From Trema orientale (taxonomy: Eukaryota > Streptophyta > Magnoliopsida > Rosales > Cannabaceae): 64,000 nt of DNA. The stretch lies in the NCBI GenBank assembly GCA_002914845.1, contig JXTC01000165.1:432696-496695 (forward strand). Reading direction: 5' to 3'. This document shows positions 9,988 through 22,249 of the stretch, one piece after another. Numbering within the stretch: the first letter of the stretch is position 1; every line of letters starts with the position of its first letter. The notes beneath the pieces were generated by a model, which had not been told where the DNA came from, searched no databases, and saw nothing but the letters and a program-made list of their open reading frames with translations. A program made the position numbers and the translations under genes.

Positions 9988-12900
9988 TTAGAAAACTGGA
10001 CATCCGTCAACTTTAACACCCGGTGCAGTTGGACATGTTGCCAAGGGACAACGGTCAACGGCAGTGCCCCACCACTTGAGATGTCGATTCTCGTTCTGCA
10101 ACGCGAAATACAAAAGGACAGCCATGAATGCCGTGCCAGCATCAAGTGCTGCTGATAAAACATAGTTATACTTCTGCCACCAGCGCTTGTGATGTCGGAA
10201 AACCAAGTAGTTGAAGATGGTTCCTGTGATGAGCCAGCTAGCGATGTTGGTGGGTGTTGCCGGAGGCATTCCAGCAAAGCCATATGATATAACTGGAATG
10301 TTTATCGAGGATATCCATTTCTTTTCCGGGAAAATTTTTCTAAGAACCCAAACAGGAACTGGCAGGACAGCTCCAACGAGGAATAACCATACCAAATTGC
10401 GATACAATCCTCCTGGTCCAAACAGTCTCTTTGGTCCGATTAGGCCCCATATGACAGAGGCATCGAAGGTGACTCGGTATTTAGGACAAGTCCACGGACT
10501 GTCAGGGTGGAGAGCTTCAACGTCGCATATGTTTTCAATATTCTCCAGCATCCACCACGCCACTGCAAGGTTGACTGTCCCAGCAACTAGAGTTCCCACT
10601 AACTGGTTATACAAAAAGAGCAAGTCAGAGAAAAGCTAACGAAATCAAATTGAAGTGTTGAGATTGAGTTTCTGAGGTGAAAAGACCTGAGCTGTGTACA
10701 TGCACCGAGGTGGAATCTTCATGTAATGCCCGAGTTTGAGGTCAGACAAGAAAGAGAGGGCATGAGCAGTGCTGATTCTTCCATATATTTTGAAGACCAA
10801 GTTAGCAATGGGCTTTCCTGGTAGGACATACCCAATAATGAACTGGGCTATGATATCATACCCAGGTTGCTGCAGCAAACCACGGGTCATGTATTCTGTA
10901 TTAATGCATTCTCAGAAGAATTGAGCAAATATAAAAATTGCATTTTATACCTGGTTGGTGGTTGCTTGAATCACCCCAATGGGAAGAGTGACAAGGCAAG
11001 CCAAGCCAATAGCAAATAGAAATCCCCACCAAGGCAACTGAACATCGTCTTTCCACACAAAAGACATCACCAATGATAGGACAATGCTTCCTATTAACAA
11101 GAGTTGGAACCACCATTCAGGCACTTTTTTATAATTTTTCATTAGCCTTGCATGGATATCCAGCTTCACATTCTTCATTGCTGACCTGCTCTGCTTCAAA
11201 ATATCTCTATGAAAGAGGAAGCAACAAACTGAAATTTCTGGTATAGTCAGGAAGATTAATATAAATATATTTTACACATACTCCCTCGTTCTTCTCCTTA
11301 TAAGAACACTAATTTTACGAGGTTGGAAGCTACCAACTTACCCGCCATGAAAGAGTGCCACATGAGTGAGAGTTGCTGTAAATCTGGCAAATCCGGAACC
11401 AATGGATAGGGCGAAAAGAGGGCTAAGGTATAGTTTCCCGTAACTATTATAAGCCTCCACATTTAGATCAAAGTGGGGCGTCAAGATCTTGGTGGTGTCA
11501 TATTCATGGCCAGTTGTTGTAAACAACTTGTTAGAAAATATTGGGAATTTTCGAGCATCGAATGTGTTGAACTTCCAGTAACATAGCGGAAGAATTATGT
11601 AGATGAACATGACAAACCCAATTCCGACATTGAGAATGGAAGAGAAGGGCGTGACAAGAGGGCTCCCATGATAAGCTGAAATCCCAGCCCAATCTAAGGT
11701 GAAGGCACCTATCCCAAGTCCATGATAGCCTGAGCCAATTTGCTGAGCAGTGATACTGTGTGGCCAAGCCCAGCAAACCCATGAGAAGAATGTCAAAATT
11801 GGGAAGACATAACCAGGGAGAGCATAGTAGGCAAAGCTTGCTGCCATGGCAATGAGGAAAAATCTCATTCTTGTCAAGCCTTTGATTTTAGATTCATTTT
11901 CATGGAGTGCTCTGTAACAACAAAGTCATTGGTGTCGGTAAAAATTGTATTAGTATAACAACGATGCTGCCATGCCAATTTCAATGACAACATGGATTTG
12001 AAGAGAAACGTATAATTTTCTCAAATGTTTCTATTGAAACTTGAACAAAATTTTTGTGCGGAGAATTAATTAAATTCAATGGTTCAAAGATGCAGTTCAG
12101 AGCCAGAAAATATATTTGAAGAATTAATTATATTTTTTCAAGAATATATCCATTCAGATGTCTGAAAAAAAAAATAGAAAAAGAAAAAAAAAATAACAGT
12201 GAAACAAGACTATATATAATAAACAATCTACTTTTGTGCTGAATATGCTGATTTATGAAGACTTCTAGCTAGATTTCTAACTTATACTTCATGCTTTTCT
12301 AAAAATATTAAGAGTGTTGTGTTTTGTATTATTAATTTTGAGACTGAATTTCAGTGGCCAAACTAGACAAACAAAGTCACCATATTTGCTAGTGCCAGAG
12401 TAGTGTAGTGCGGGTATATATTACTTGAATGTGTATTGGGCCTATTGGCACAAATATATATTCCTACTTTTTCTCTCAAACCAGTCAGAATATCAATGAG
12501 GAAAGATCAAACCTAAAGAGAGAAACTTGAGCAAGTTTTGAAGGCCACCACATTTCAGCAGGGTCGACTAAGTACCTCCTGAACATTCCTGCCCATCCAT
12601 ACCCCACTAACTGCAAAACAAGAGTGACTAGTATAAATTAAGCTACAACAAGTTTGACTAAATAATAAATTCAGGCCCCGTTAAGCAAATTAGAATTGTT
12701 TATATACATTTTTTAATGGGTTAATTATATTTCTGTACTTTACATTTTGGCTGTTTGTTCAATTAATGTCATTGGTTTTGATTATTACATTAATTGTGTC
12801 AAAGTTATAAGTTCTATGAATAAGCATCTATTTTGACAAAAAAATTGACTAAAATACCCTTATGAAATTTAATATATATTTAAAATAAATTTAATTTTTT

Positions 12901-14290
12901 AAAAAATATAATTAATAATTAACATAATTAATATAAAAAAGTTCTAAAAAAATTGATTTTAAAAAGAAAAGATATTTTTCCCTTTTCTAAATTTTTTCTT
13001 TATTTTGGTTATTAGTTTTAATTTTTGAATATCTAATTTTAAATCTAAAGAGTAATATTGTAATTTTATAAGTCAAAGTTAGTGGTTGACTTAGTGTATG
13101 AATTTATAAGAAATTTAAAATATAAATGTTAATATCAATAATAACCAAAACCAAGATTATAATTCGAACAACTAACCAAAATGCAGGAACAAAAATATAA
13201 CTAACGCTTTTTTAATTCATTTAATCACAGATTAGCCAAAAACTTGGTAAATAAATAAAATAAAAAGGTCTTATATTTTCTAGACTTTACAAATTAACTT
13301 AATTATTCAGGTACTGCATACTCCAAAAGATGAAATACTATTTTACTATTATGTCCTTAAAAGAAACTTGCTTTAATTTTCTTACTCGAAAAAAAAAAAA
13401 AAAGGAAGAAGAAGATTCTATTTTCAATCTCATTAAAAAAAAAAAAAAAGATTCCATTTTTAATTCCAATCCACGGCAACATAGTCCTTCGTTGATTACC
13501 ATATATAACACCAAAACAAATGAATTATATATATATACATGGTTCACAATACAATTGTTTTTTTTTTTTTAACTTATCTAATAGATATTTATTTTAGCCG
13601 TTTTTAGCCGTTGGATTTTATCTAATGATTATTATAATTTAAGTAATTAGAGGAAAAAAATAAAAAAAAATATTCATTATTTAATATTTTTCTCTCTTTT
13701 TTTTATTTTAATTTTTAATTGGACAAAACAATAAGATAAGTTAAAAGAAAAAATAATAATAACTACCAGATTCGTGCCGTATATGTATATATAAGGAAAT
13801 AACGAGAAAAAAGATGGTGAACCTGAGTGGTCAAGACAAGAAGAAGCGCACAAAGAAAACTAAGGCTCTGTTTGTAATAGGCCTTCATGACCGTAATGGC
13901 TCCGATGGAGTAAGCGTCGCCGCCGCCAAACGACACTCCGCAATTGGCAAAAATGGTGATGATGACGTGCTCTTTCATGTTAAAAGGACCCGGATTCAAG
14001 CTGAAACGCCATCCCAGAAGGCTGTACTCCTTTTTCGGGAGCGTAGCGGCCATGAACTTTCCAATGGGCAGAACCGAGATTTGCATTAGAATGGAGGAAA
14101 TGGTGAGAGGCTGAGTACGGTAGGTGAAGAAGGTGTTGAGGAAGATGAGTAGGGTACATGAGCCAAGGCCCAAGACCCATGCCCGGAATGTCAAGACCGG
14201 AAGTGATGGGTCGTCGGTCTCGGGCACCACCAAGCCCACCTCCTCGATTGGATACGCGTCCTCTGGCACTGTGTTCTTTATTGACTCCAT
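9988..14290 (-). CDS. Oligopeptide transporter, OPT family (6 exons, 729 aa)
   Basis: Exons on the minus strand: 14290-13823, 12610-12513, 11911-11342, 11206-10951, 10869-10687, 10602-9988. All borders are GT-AG and the sum, 2190 nt, gives 729 residues plus TAA. The protein starts at the only good ATG, followed by an acidic N-terminus and [15 protein letters not shown], typical of plant OPTs. Family signatures are intact: NPG at residues 99-101 within [13 protein letters not shown] at 515-519 within [15 protein letters not shown], and SPWTCP near the C-terminus. Many hydrophobic membrane segments are present; length is close to the usual 730-755. OPTs are proton-coupled plasma-membrane carriers of small peptides, glutathione or metal complexes; the substrate cannot be told from sequence. 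Intron 1 (12611-13822) carries a MITE. A broken second copy lies at 49953-50123. Confidence 0.95.
12718..13207. mobile_element. Mutator-like MITE in OPT intron 1 (490 bp, 9-bp target duplication)
   Basis: Terminal inverted repeats of some 60 bp (left GGGTTAATTATATTTCTGT, right end reverse-complement GCGTTAGTTATATTTTTGT) enclose AT-rich sequence. The flanks carry a perfect 9-bp duplication TTTTTTAAT at 12709-12717 and 13208-13216, the length made by Mutator-type transposases. There is no transposase inside. It lies wholly within intron 1, away from the splice sites. Confidence 0.82.
13217..13822 (-). other. Remainder of OPT intron 1, low complexity
   Basis: Two A/T homopolymer tracts (about 13389-13404 and 13435-13450) and AT-rich sequence. 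Open frames on both strands here are low-complexity artefacts. Confidence 0.6.
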
Positions 14291-14397
14291 TATGGACTAA
14301 CAAAGTTTTAGGTACGTACGTAAAAATTCTATAAACCAAAGTTTCAGTCAGTACGGGCTGTAAGGAACAATGGTGTTCGTAATTATATAGCTAGGTG

Positions 14398-14407
14398 TAT
14401 TTATATA
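14398..14407 (-). promoter_or_regulatory. Probable TATA box of OPT gene
   Basis: The minus strand reads TATATAAATA about 110 bases upstream of the ATG at 14290, a normal position allowing a 5' UTR of some 80 bases. Confidence 0.6.
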
Positions 14408-14522
14408 CGTACCATCATCATGGAAGCTATAAATGGAAAAAATGTAACGTGTGGGTCAAGTGCACTTGATTTGTAATAGTTTACGCTTTACGGTTGCTCT
14501 TTGACGCCGAGCGTGTGAATGG

Positions 14523-14528
14523 CACGTG
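14523..14528. promoter_or_regulatory. G-box CACGTG upstream of OPT gene
   Basis: Perfect CACGTG about 230 bases upstream of the start codon, with further ACGT cores nearby (AACGTG near 14445, CCACGT near 14624). G-boxes are bHLH/bZIP sites; use here is inferred from position only. Confidence 0.45.
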
Positions 14529-14599
14529 CTTTTGCGGTTTTTGGCTCACGACTTAGGCTACTTGGCGAAAGCCAGTCAGCAATAAACGTGGCTTTTGTC

Positions 14600-15412
14600 A
14601 GTAATGGATCGGCTTCCACACGTCCACGTATGATAACATGGTCCCCACTTTGTTGAAGAGTTGGTCAATTAGGATATGCTATTTATGTATGGGTAATTAA
14701 AAAACATTAGTCCTTTGGTTTTAACTATATTGACCATCCCATTGAAAAAAACTATTGACAATACATCTCTAGTTTTGGAAGATAACAATATTCTTCCCCT
14801 GAATTTAAGGTTATATATTAATATAAACCTAAATAAAATTTAGTCAAAATTTAATAAAAAAGTAAGAAGAAAATTCTCAGTGTCAACAACTAACTCAAAC
14901 TTAGAATTAACTTTTTTATTTTATTATGATTATTATTTAATTTAAGTTTGAGTTAGGTTTTAAATAAAGATTTATTTATGTCTGTTTTTTTGTTTTCTTT
15001 TTCTTTTAGGTGATTTTATATGTGAATCTGATATATTTTCAATCGATATTTTATCCTTCTTTTTTCTCCCCTTAAAAAATAGACTCGCTAACTGGTGAAA
15101 AAATCGAAAATGCCCTAGTGCCAGATGGTAATGAAAAAGAAAACATCTAATGATTTTTTTACTGAAAAGATATGTGGGTTATTTTTCAAAAAAAAAAAGG
15201 ACAACATGTGTATTTCTTTAATTTTACAAAGAAGAAAACGATTTTTACAGGGGCTCTTTGCAAACAGAACTCATCAAATTGTAATCATGCGTATAGTATT
15301 AGTGTTACGATTTTCTCCAAAACTTTCGTGGTAGGACAAAAAAAAATAGTGAATTTGATTTCAAATTGATTTTTATTTACAATCATAATATTTTTGAATA
15401 TTACACTACCAC
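14600..15412. other. Intergenic stretch upstream of OPT gene
   Basis: AT-rich sequence with no gene. A short inverted repeat (AACTCAAACTTA near 14891 and TAAGTTTGAGTT near 14943) could form a hairpin. Two overlapping open frames at 15125-15369 have no recognisable domain. Confidence 0.4.
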
Positions 15413-16088
15413 ATAGAGCTGTCAAGAGATCCGTGCTGACCCATTAGCATGGCAGCGTAGCACAATACAGTCCAACAAAATAGAGGCCGTGTCAGGCATG
15501 GTTCAGTTATGTGAGCCGTGCTGGGCTCATAAATTAAGCACTATGGGCTAATTACGGCACGCATATAGGTACGACATACTAGCACATAAGCACAACATAT
15601 TAGCAAGTTATACATATGTGTATTATTATAGATAAGTTTGTTAATAGACAAGTACCAACCTATTTAGAAGACAACTTGGTCTATAATAATTAATTATGAT
15701 ATGCAAATATTTCTCAAGTTTTTTTTTTTTTCATTCTTCCTTGGTGGTAAAAAGTACTATATTTAATTTAGTACTTTAGTATTTTTTTTATACATTTCAA
15801 TGATTTGGGAAAAAAATTCATAAAAAAGATACTAAAATTAATATAATTTACCAATCAAATGGACTAATTTTGATCCAAATGGATTGGCATATCTAGGTAT
15901 GTAAACTGACATGGCATGGCACGAAGCACAGTATGACACGTTAAAGCATGAGTCAACAGGCTGTGCCGAGCCAATAGTTTTGAACTTTGGGCATGGCACG
16001 ACACGACAAAAATATGGGTCATACTTAAAACGATACAAAAGCATATTTGTGCCCAACTTAAATGAGCACGTGCCCGTTTGACAGCTTT
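15413..16088. mobile_element. hAT-type MITE (676 bp)
   Basis: The ends are inverted: AGAGCTGTCAA on the left, TTGACAGCTTT on the right. An 8-bp target duplication with one mismatch flanks it (ACTACCAC at 15405-15412, ACTACCGC at 16089-16096), the length typical of hAT elements. The inside is rich in CGTGCC/GGCACG words, as in the common plant family with AGCTGTCAA ends. It encodes no transposase; open frames inside are artefacts. Confidence 0.72.
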
Positions 16089-16319
16089 ACTACCGCGGAA
16101 GAATTTGTTTTTACATGCACCAGAAAAATAAGCATTGCAAACAAAACAAGTAAGTAGTAACATGACCCTAAATACATAGTACAAACTTCAAACTTTTCAC
16201 GTTCTAATAAAAATTTTAGAACTATCCTTTTTACTCGTTCTATATTTTTTTACTCTCTTTTTCCCTCAGATGAACCTTGAGGTCCTTGACATGATCCTTT
16301 CTTTAGACATAGACGTAAA

Positions 16320-18522
16320 TTAAATTTTGATCTTCTTCATTTTTGTGTTTATTCTTGAATTGAGCCTGTATTTTTTTGAAATAACTATTTTATAAAAACC
16401 CTGAATTTTTAAGGGTAGAAGGGTCATTTTGCCATTTTACGAATTTAATAATGGGAGGGTTTAAATGAAAGAAAATTTCAAAATCGGGGACTAAATGGTA
16501 ATTTTTGAGGGACGTAATTGATATAAATCTGAATGACTGAGGGCTAAAATGCAATTTTGAGAAAATTGGGTGCCCATTAGCTAAGAGCCATGTGACCCAC
16601 TTCATTTCAGCTCTTTCTTTCTTTCTCCTCTCGCACGATCTCTCTCTTCGACGGATGTCGGCACCACGGGGGGAGCATATTGATGGCCCTCCGACCATCA
16701 TCGACCACCGTCAGCCGCCTCTGGAAAAAGCTCCCGCTGGATTTGAAGGGGCCCTCGGAGGTCTCAGTTGCCATCGAGGAAAAAATGTCTATAGAGGAAA
16801 TCAGACACCGTCCCTGTTTCCGGCCACATTGGACCCCGAGACTGGGCTCGTTCGATTCGCCTCAACACGGGTAATCGATTGGTAAGTGTTTCACGACTCC
16901 ATTTTGCTCCGTTTGAAATATAGTGTATTCAATAGTTTAGGATGTTAAATTTCAAATGGTAAAGTTTTGCTCCAACAGTTGGATTGTGAAATTATTGCCA
17001 TAATTGGAACGTACTCGTGAAATGATGAAAAATGACATATATTGAGTATGCTTTATAATGAGCACGAAAATTGAGATTGAACGACTTAGATTTTGCCTTG
17101 TTTCGCATGCCAGGGGGTCATGCTTTGGCCCACCTGAATTGGTTAAGTTATATGTCTAGCCTAGCTATTTAGAGCGCTAGGAATTTAGTGGTTGCATCAA
17201 ATTCTTGAATTAAGGCTCCGTTGAGAAGTCGACCCCTCAAAGAAAGTAATCCAGGGGTCAGAAATAGTTCCCGACCCTCCGAACGATCATCTAACGATAC
17301 CCCAAGTATCTAATAGCATGGTATCACTATTCTAGTGAGGTAGGAATTCGGTTACTAATGTTTTGTATCGTTTTGAATAAAATTATAATACGTTGTATAT
17401 TGTGCGAAAATGTTATTTTTGAATTTTTTTATTATTGTGATGGAAATTTGATGGATATTATATATACTGCCTTGCTCTGTGACTTTTTTGGGTATAGTCA
17501 TATCAAAATTATAGCTGTTATACTTCCCATTTTTCTAGAAAATTAAAATGACTATTTTATTGAAAAACTAGAGTATGTTTGATACTAGAACACTGCATAG
17601 TTATTTTCACACATCAGTTCAAAGTGCACGTGTCATAGAATCATACGTGAACATTGTGTTAGCATCATAGGTTTGTAGTTAGCTCTGTGCCCTACCTGTA
17701 TAGAATTTTCTTTTGATTACCTCTCTATTTTGGTAGGCATAGGTAATAGACTTGCTCCTCTAGGTTTGGTAGACGACACATGGATGTCCCCTCTGGGTAT
17801 GGGCTTAGATGTCAGGTAGGTTGTATGGCACACATAGTGTCAGCACCCTGGTTTCCATGATGAGAGGAGGTGAGCTCATAGGTATGGGTTGATTTATGTC
17901 ATGTGCTTATAAATGTATTAGTTTTAATTCTTATGTTTTCATATATATATATTAGAACAGTTATATATATAGTTTGCGAACGTGTTATGTAGGAACTATC
18001 CATCACAAAAGGGTTTTTAATGAAGTAACCATTTACGTACTGGGCATTTTATGCTCACCCCGTACCTTCCTTTCTCAGGTGGTAGTATTCAATGCGACCT
18101 CGGTGATTAGGAGGATTAGGAAGCCTCCCTTCGATAGTAGTTCATTTTTTTGGTAATGCTAGGAGCTGGATTAATGTTTGATTTCATTTTGTTTGGATTA
18201 TAGATTGAGTTAATATTGAACCAAGATTACTGCTTTCGTTTATGTCTTTAAACTTTATGTATACCATGTTAGTACTTCATATTGAATTGTGGATGATTAT
18301 ACATGGACTTGAACTTATTATACTTTCTAATTATTAATCAATCTATGTTTAATGTTGTATACAAACTGTGGGGAAGGTTCACTAGTTAGAATTCTAAATA
18401 TTTTCTGAAAATAGACTATTTTGTAAAATTGAATCTTTTTGGACACTTTTATAATAAATCAAGAAATTTCTAATTTTAGTAAAATTCCTTTTTTACCACT
18501 GATCTGGGATTTGGGTCATGAC
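16320..18522 (+). mobile_element. Ty3/gypsy LTR remnant, Tekay/Del-like
   Basis: Long non-coding sequence with features I associate with Tekay/Del-type chromovirus LTRs: the GTAGAAGGGTCATTTTGCC stretch near 16415, a GC-richer leader near 16630-16870, and a TATGCTCACCCCGTACC...CTTTCTCAGG stretch near 18050-18080. The probable right end is GGGTCATGACA at 18522. The left boundary is not found and no primer-binding site or gag follows. The open frame at 16592-16885 lies in the LTR and has no domain, so it is not annotated as a gene. Confidence 0.55.
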
Positions 18523-18950
18523 ATGTTTGGTGTGAACAAAGTCCCACATTGTCAAAACATGAGATGTGAATGAGTATATAAGGGATTGGACTACTCCACT
18601 CAATAAGTTGGTATTTTGAAATGGATCCCCAACCCCTTATGAGGAACCAATACCATAACAAGTGGTGTGGTGATCATAGCCCTAGATGTTGCAATATTGT
18701 TGGATAAAGAATTGGCCCATATTATATCATGATGGTGAATTCCTAAATACTCGAGATGGACCAACCTCCATGCTAATGCATGAAAATATGGTTTGTGAAC
18801 TCTATGAGTACGTAGTGGTCAAGTCACGATGAGGTATCTACGGACAGAATAGATCATCATTGTAAGTGGCCATGGTACTTTGTTCGATGGGAGAATTATT
18901 GGGTGCGAACAAAGTCCCATATTGGCAATATGACAACCTGTTAAAAAAAA
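18523..18950 (+). repeat. Interspersed repeat with snRNA-like USE and TATA box
   Basis: GTCCCACATTG at 18541-18551 differs at one base from the plant snRNA upstream sequence element RTCCCACATCG. TATATAAG follows at 18575-18582, leaving 23 bases between them. A second GAACAAAGTCCCATATTGG copy lies near 18907, some 370 bases on. Text after the TATA (CTCAATAAGTTGG..., CCAACCCCTTATGA) recurs in diverged form at 23515-23680. It is a repeat of unknown class; no snRNA coding sequence follows. Confidence 0.5.
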
Positions 18951-19112
18951 AGATTTATTTATATTTTATATATAATATAAAGATAAAAGAAAAGATAAAA
19001 GAGCCCTTAATTATTAGATATTATTTGGGATTATATTAGTAGTTTAATAATGGGCTTCTTAGGAAACCTTAAGAGACTGATATTCTCTTTAGTTTCAAAG
19101 CATACGTTTTGT

Positions 19113-19161
<49 letters not shown>

Positions 19162-21240
19162 GAGATGACAACATAACTATGAGAAAAAGAAGAAGAGGAA
19201 CATTGTCATATGTTGTTAGGACTATACTCTTAACCAATTAAGTTTCATATTTTAGTTAGGTTTTTAGACTGAAATTGAATATCTAGGGTTAGAATTTTGA
19301 ATGGAACATTAAAAATTATGGAAATAAATATGAAATAGGATGAAGTATATTGATATTAGGATTCAAACAAGACAAAAATTAAGTAATGAGATTTAGTAAA
19401 TAAAAAGTTATGGATTTTTGAGTGCTAGACAAAGGTAGAAAGTGCAATAGTAATTGCGACTGGATTTTCAGGAACTTGTAATTATCTAATTGGATCGTAT
19501 TTGGTATAGTTAGAAAAATTATCGATTTCCAATAGTTATAGATCATCGAAAATACACATATAACCAGAGAATTATGACCTAATAAGTACTACGAATCTGG
19601 AAAAAATCTGAAACTTTCGGTACTTTGAGCTAAACGTAGCAACGACTTGTCCGGCTGCACAGGGCCATCTATGGACCCTATAGCCATATTTTTGACACTT
19701 TAGACCCCCATCACTACCAGAATATTGGCCCCAAAAAGCATATTTCCAGTTTTACTCTTTTAGTATAAACAACTTTCTCTTATATGCAATTATAGTATTT
19801 GCTAGATTAAATTGTCTCAGTTGAATAGTTTATTTATCTGAAAAAGATTCCATGACTTTATTTGTATATAAAGAAATAAAGATGATTAAGTGTTAGTTAT
19901 GGGGAAACTTGTTTCTTTATCTAAGTCTAAATTAACTAGTTCATAGTTTATAAATAAAGATGCATGGAATGCTTTATTTACTATAGGTCGTAGTGTTTAT
20001 CTATCTCAATAGAAATGATATGTCCCAAATTGTTGAAGTGTGTCTTTTGATAGAAACACTAGTACAACATAAACAAGTTATATGTATTGAACTAGAAGAG
20101 GTAAATATAAATAATTGGAGTGGCATAACTCAATTCTCAATGTCACCACAAACTAGCTCTAAGCATGTAGATCTTAATTCTTAGTATTTGGATTGACTTG
20201 TTTTCATAATTTGTAGCCTTTTGATTTGTTAAAGGACGAGCTTATGTGAAGCTCGAGGCGAACTCTGGTATATTGGAGGTTACGATTTACGAATTGATGA
20301 GAACACTAAATAGTTAAGGACACTATCTATTAATACCATTTTAGGGTCTTTAAAGATTCGTGGAATAATTAAATCTAAGACTTTAGTATTCACATTGTGA
20401 ATGGTTGATAATTTTGTCTAAATGGCCATTGACAACAAAATTATCAACAACATTATTCCTTGATAGAAAGATGGTAGTGTATGCATTAGAGGGGTATTAC
20501 GGTAATTTTGCCTATCCAGTTATGACATTGTATAAGAATTTTACATGTAGTATAAAGTATGCTAGGTGGATCGGTTAGTCAAGAGTAGTTGATTAAATCT
20601 CTATAAAAGGCATGACATTTAGTCTAAGAGTGTATTATTAGGTCTTTAGGGGAGTATTCCCTTTACCAATAGTATTTACGTAAATATACTAATAAGAATT
20701 ATTATGTTTTTATCATACTATTAGAGCTTAGGTTATTTGGATCCATTAGGTCCCTTGTCTAGCTCAACAAAGCTCATTACTTGGTAGGTGATATTCGTGA
20801 AATTGATTTTATGAAACTGTGTAAAATAACGATTCTACATAGAAGTTGGTATTTTTATAAATAAGTTATATGAGTTAGACATGTTTATAAAAATATACCC
20901 AAAGCCCAAATTGGAGAACAAACCCAATTCTAATTGGACTGAGATTAGCAATTTAGGCCACATATATATAAGATATATGAGAGAAAAAACTGCTCAGTCC
21001 TAACACTGGTACCATAGGCATAAGGCAGAGAGAGAGTTACATGTATAGCTTAGTAAAAGTGAGGGAGAAAAAAGTTTCTTGCAATCTCACGTTCTCATCT
21101 CGAGTCCCGATATTCTAGAAAATCAAGAAAGTGTTCTTGATCATTATCTAACGAAGGATTCAACTTGGTGCCCACTTACCTCGTCAACCAAGAGCTAGAG
21201 CATAGACAAGAAGATCTAGGGTTGGAGGTTTGATCATCAT
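18951..21240. other. Non-coding retroelement debris
   Basis: No coding sequence. A (GA)n microsatellite lies at 19114-19152. The stretch near 19450-19720 resembles gypsy LTR sequence. From about 20560 to 21240 the sequence looks like the promoter and downstream half of an LTR (TATATATAAG near 20965, then a pyrimidine-mixed leader), but no clear end or primer-binding site is present. Confidence 0.4.
19114..19152. repeat. (GA)n microsatellite
   Basis: About 19 uninterrupted GA units, followed by a few interrupted ones. Confidence 0.95.
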
Positions 21241-21792
21241 TAGAGATGTTAATGTGGATCAGACTTTGTGGGCCAGCCCACATTCTCAAGAAAAAGCACA
21301 GTACCGGCCTGACCAAGTTACATATAGTAGGGGTCGGGCTAGGCCTTAATCATAGGCTCACAGGCCCAGCCCAGCCCGGCCCACATTTCTATCGGCTTAT
21401 GTTAGACCCACATTTAATCATTTTATATATAATTTTAAATATATTTCTTAAATTTTAATTAAATATTTTCATTTATATACTTTTAATGTTATTTATTTAC
21501 TTATTTTTGTATTTTCAATTTATTCAAATTTTAAAAGAATATGTATGGGTTTTAGGCCCACATTTGATATTTTAATGCATAGAACAACAACAAAAGCAGG
21601 CCTATATTGTGGCCCATATTTGACCCGTATAGGCACGGTCCACTTAGGCCCGTATAAAATATGGGGTGGGCCTGTGGGCCGTGCCGGGACCCCTTAGTAA
21701 GAATATAGGCCTGTCCGGCCCAGTATAAAGCCCATATGGGCTTATCAAATATAGGCCAGGTTGGGCCAGGCCGGCCCACTTTATATTCTCTA
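21241..21792. mobile_element. hAT-type MITE (552 bp, ATCATCAT target duplication)
   Basis: Ends TAGAGATGTTAATG on the left and ATATTCTCTA on the right are inverted. A perfect 8-bp duplication ATCATCAT flanks it at 21233-21240 and 21793-21800. The inside is rich in GGCCC, GGGCC and GGCCGG words and lacks a transposase. It sits in LTR-like sequence, so it landed in an older element. Confidence 0.82.
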
Positions 21793-21800
21793 ATCATCAT

Positions 21801-22249
21801 CAACAAGGATATCAAGGAAGAGCATGCTATAAGAGGTAAATACAAAATTCCTTCTATAGGATTTTGTACATCTAGTTTTAATTTATGTTATATATGATCC
21901 TGCTATTTGATATATGCATGTTATATGGTTATGAAAAATATGTTTTTCAGGTAAAACTTTTACAACCTAAATTCTTTTTTTTTTCTCGCTACATTCGTAA
22001 TTTGATCATGTTTTCTCTATAGTTTTTACGCATGTACCGATTTTGCCTAAGTATTAGGTCAGTTCAAGCAATTACTTATAGAACTTGTCCCCTAAGTTTG
22101 GTACTTTTTGGAGATATATTAGAATTATTAAGTGTCGTGAAAAATTGACATTATTAGGAATAATTATGGAGTTGATTATAGAGGATGCATGTGTTAATAT
22201 TTTTTTGTATAATTAGAGTATGATTTTATTATTGTGATATTTATATATG
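21801..22249. other. Non-coding stretch, probable LTR continuation
   Basis: AT-rich, no gene. Probably the sequence that adjoined 21232 before the MITE inserted. Confidence 0.35.

Noticed and set aside
10211-10639. 142-codon plus-strand frame
   Set aside because: Antisense shadow of OPT exon 6, which has the conserved protein on the other strand.
16592-16885. 97-codon plus-strand frame with Pro/Arg-rich text
   Set aside because: Lies in the leader-like part of a gypsy LTR, overlaps another frame, and has no domain.
18541-18700. A real U6 or other snRNA gene after the USE-TATA module
   Set aside because: The sequence after the TATA box matches no snRNA I know and lacks a T-run terminator at a suitable distance.
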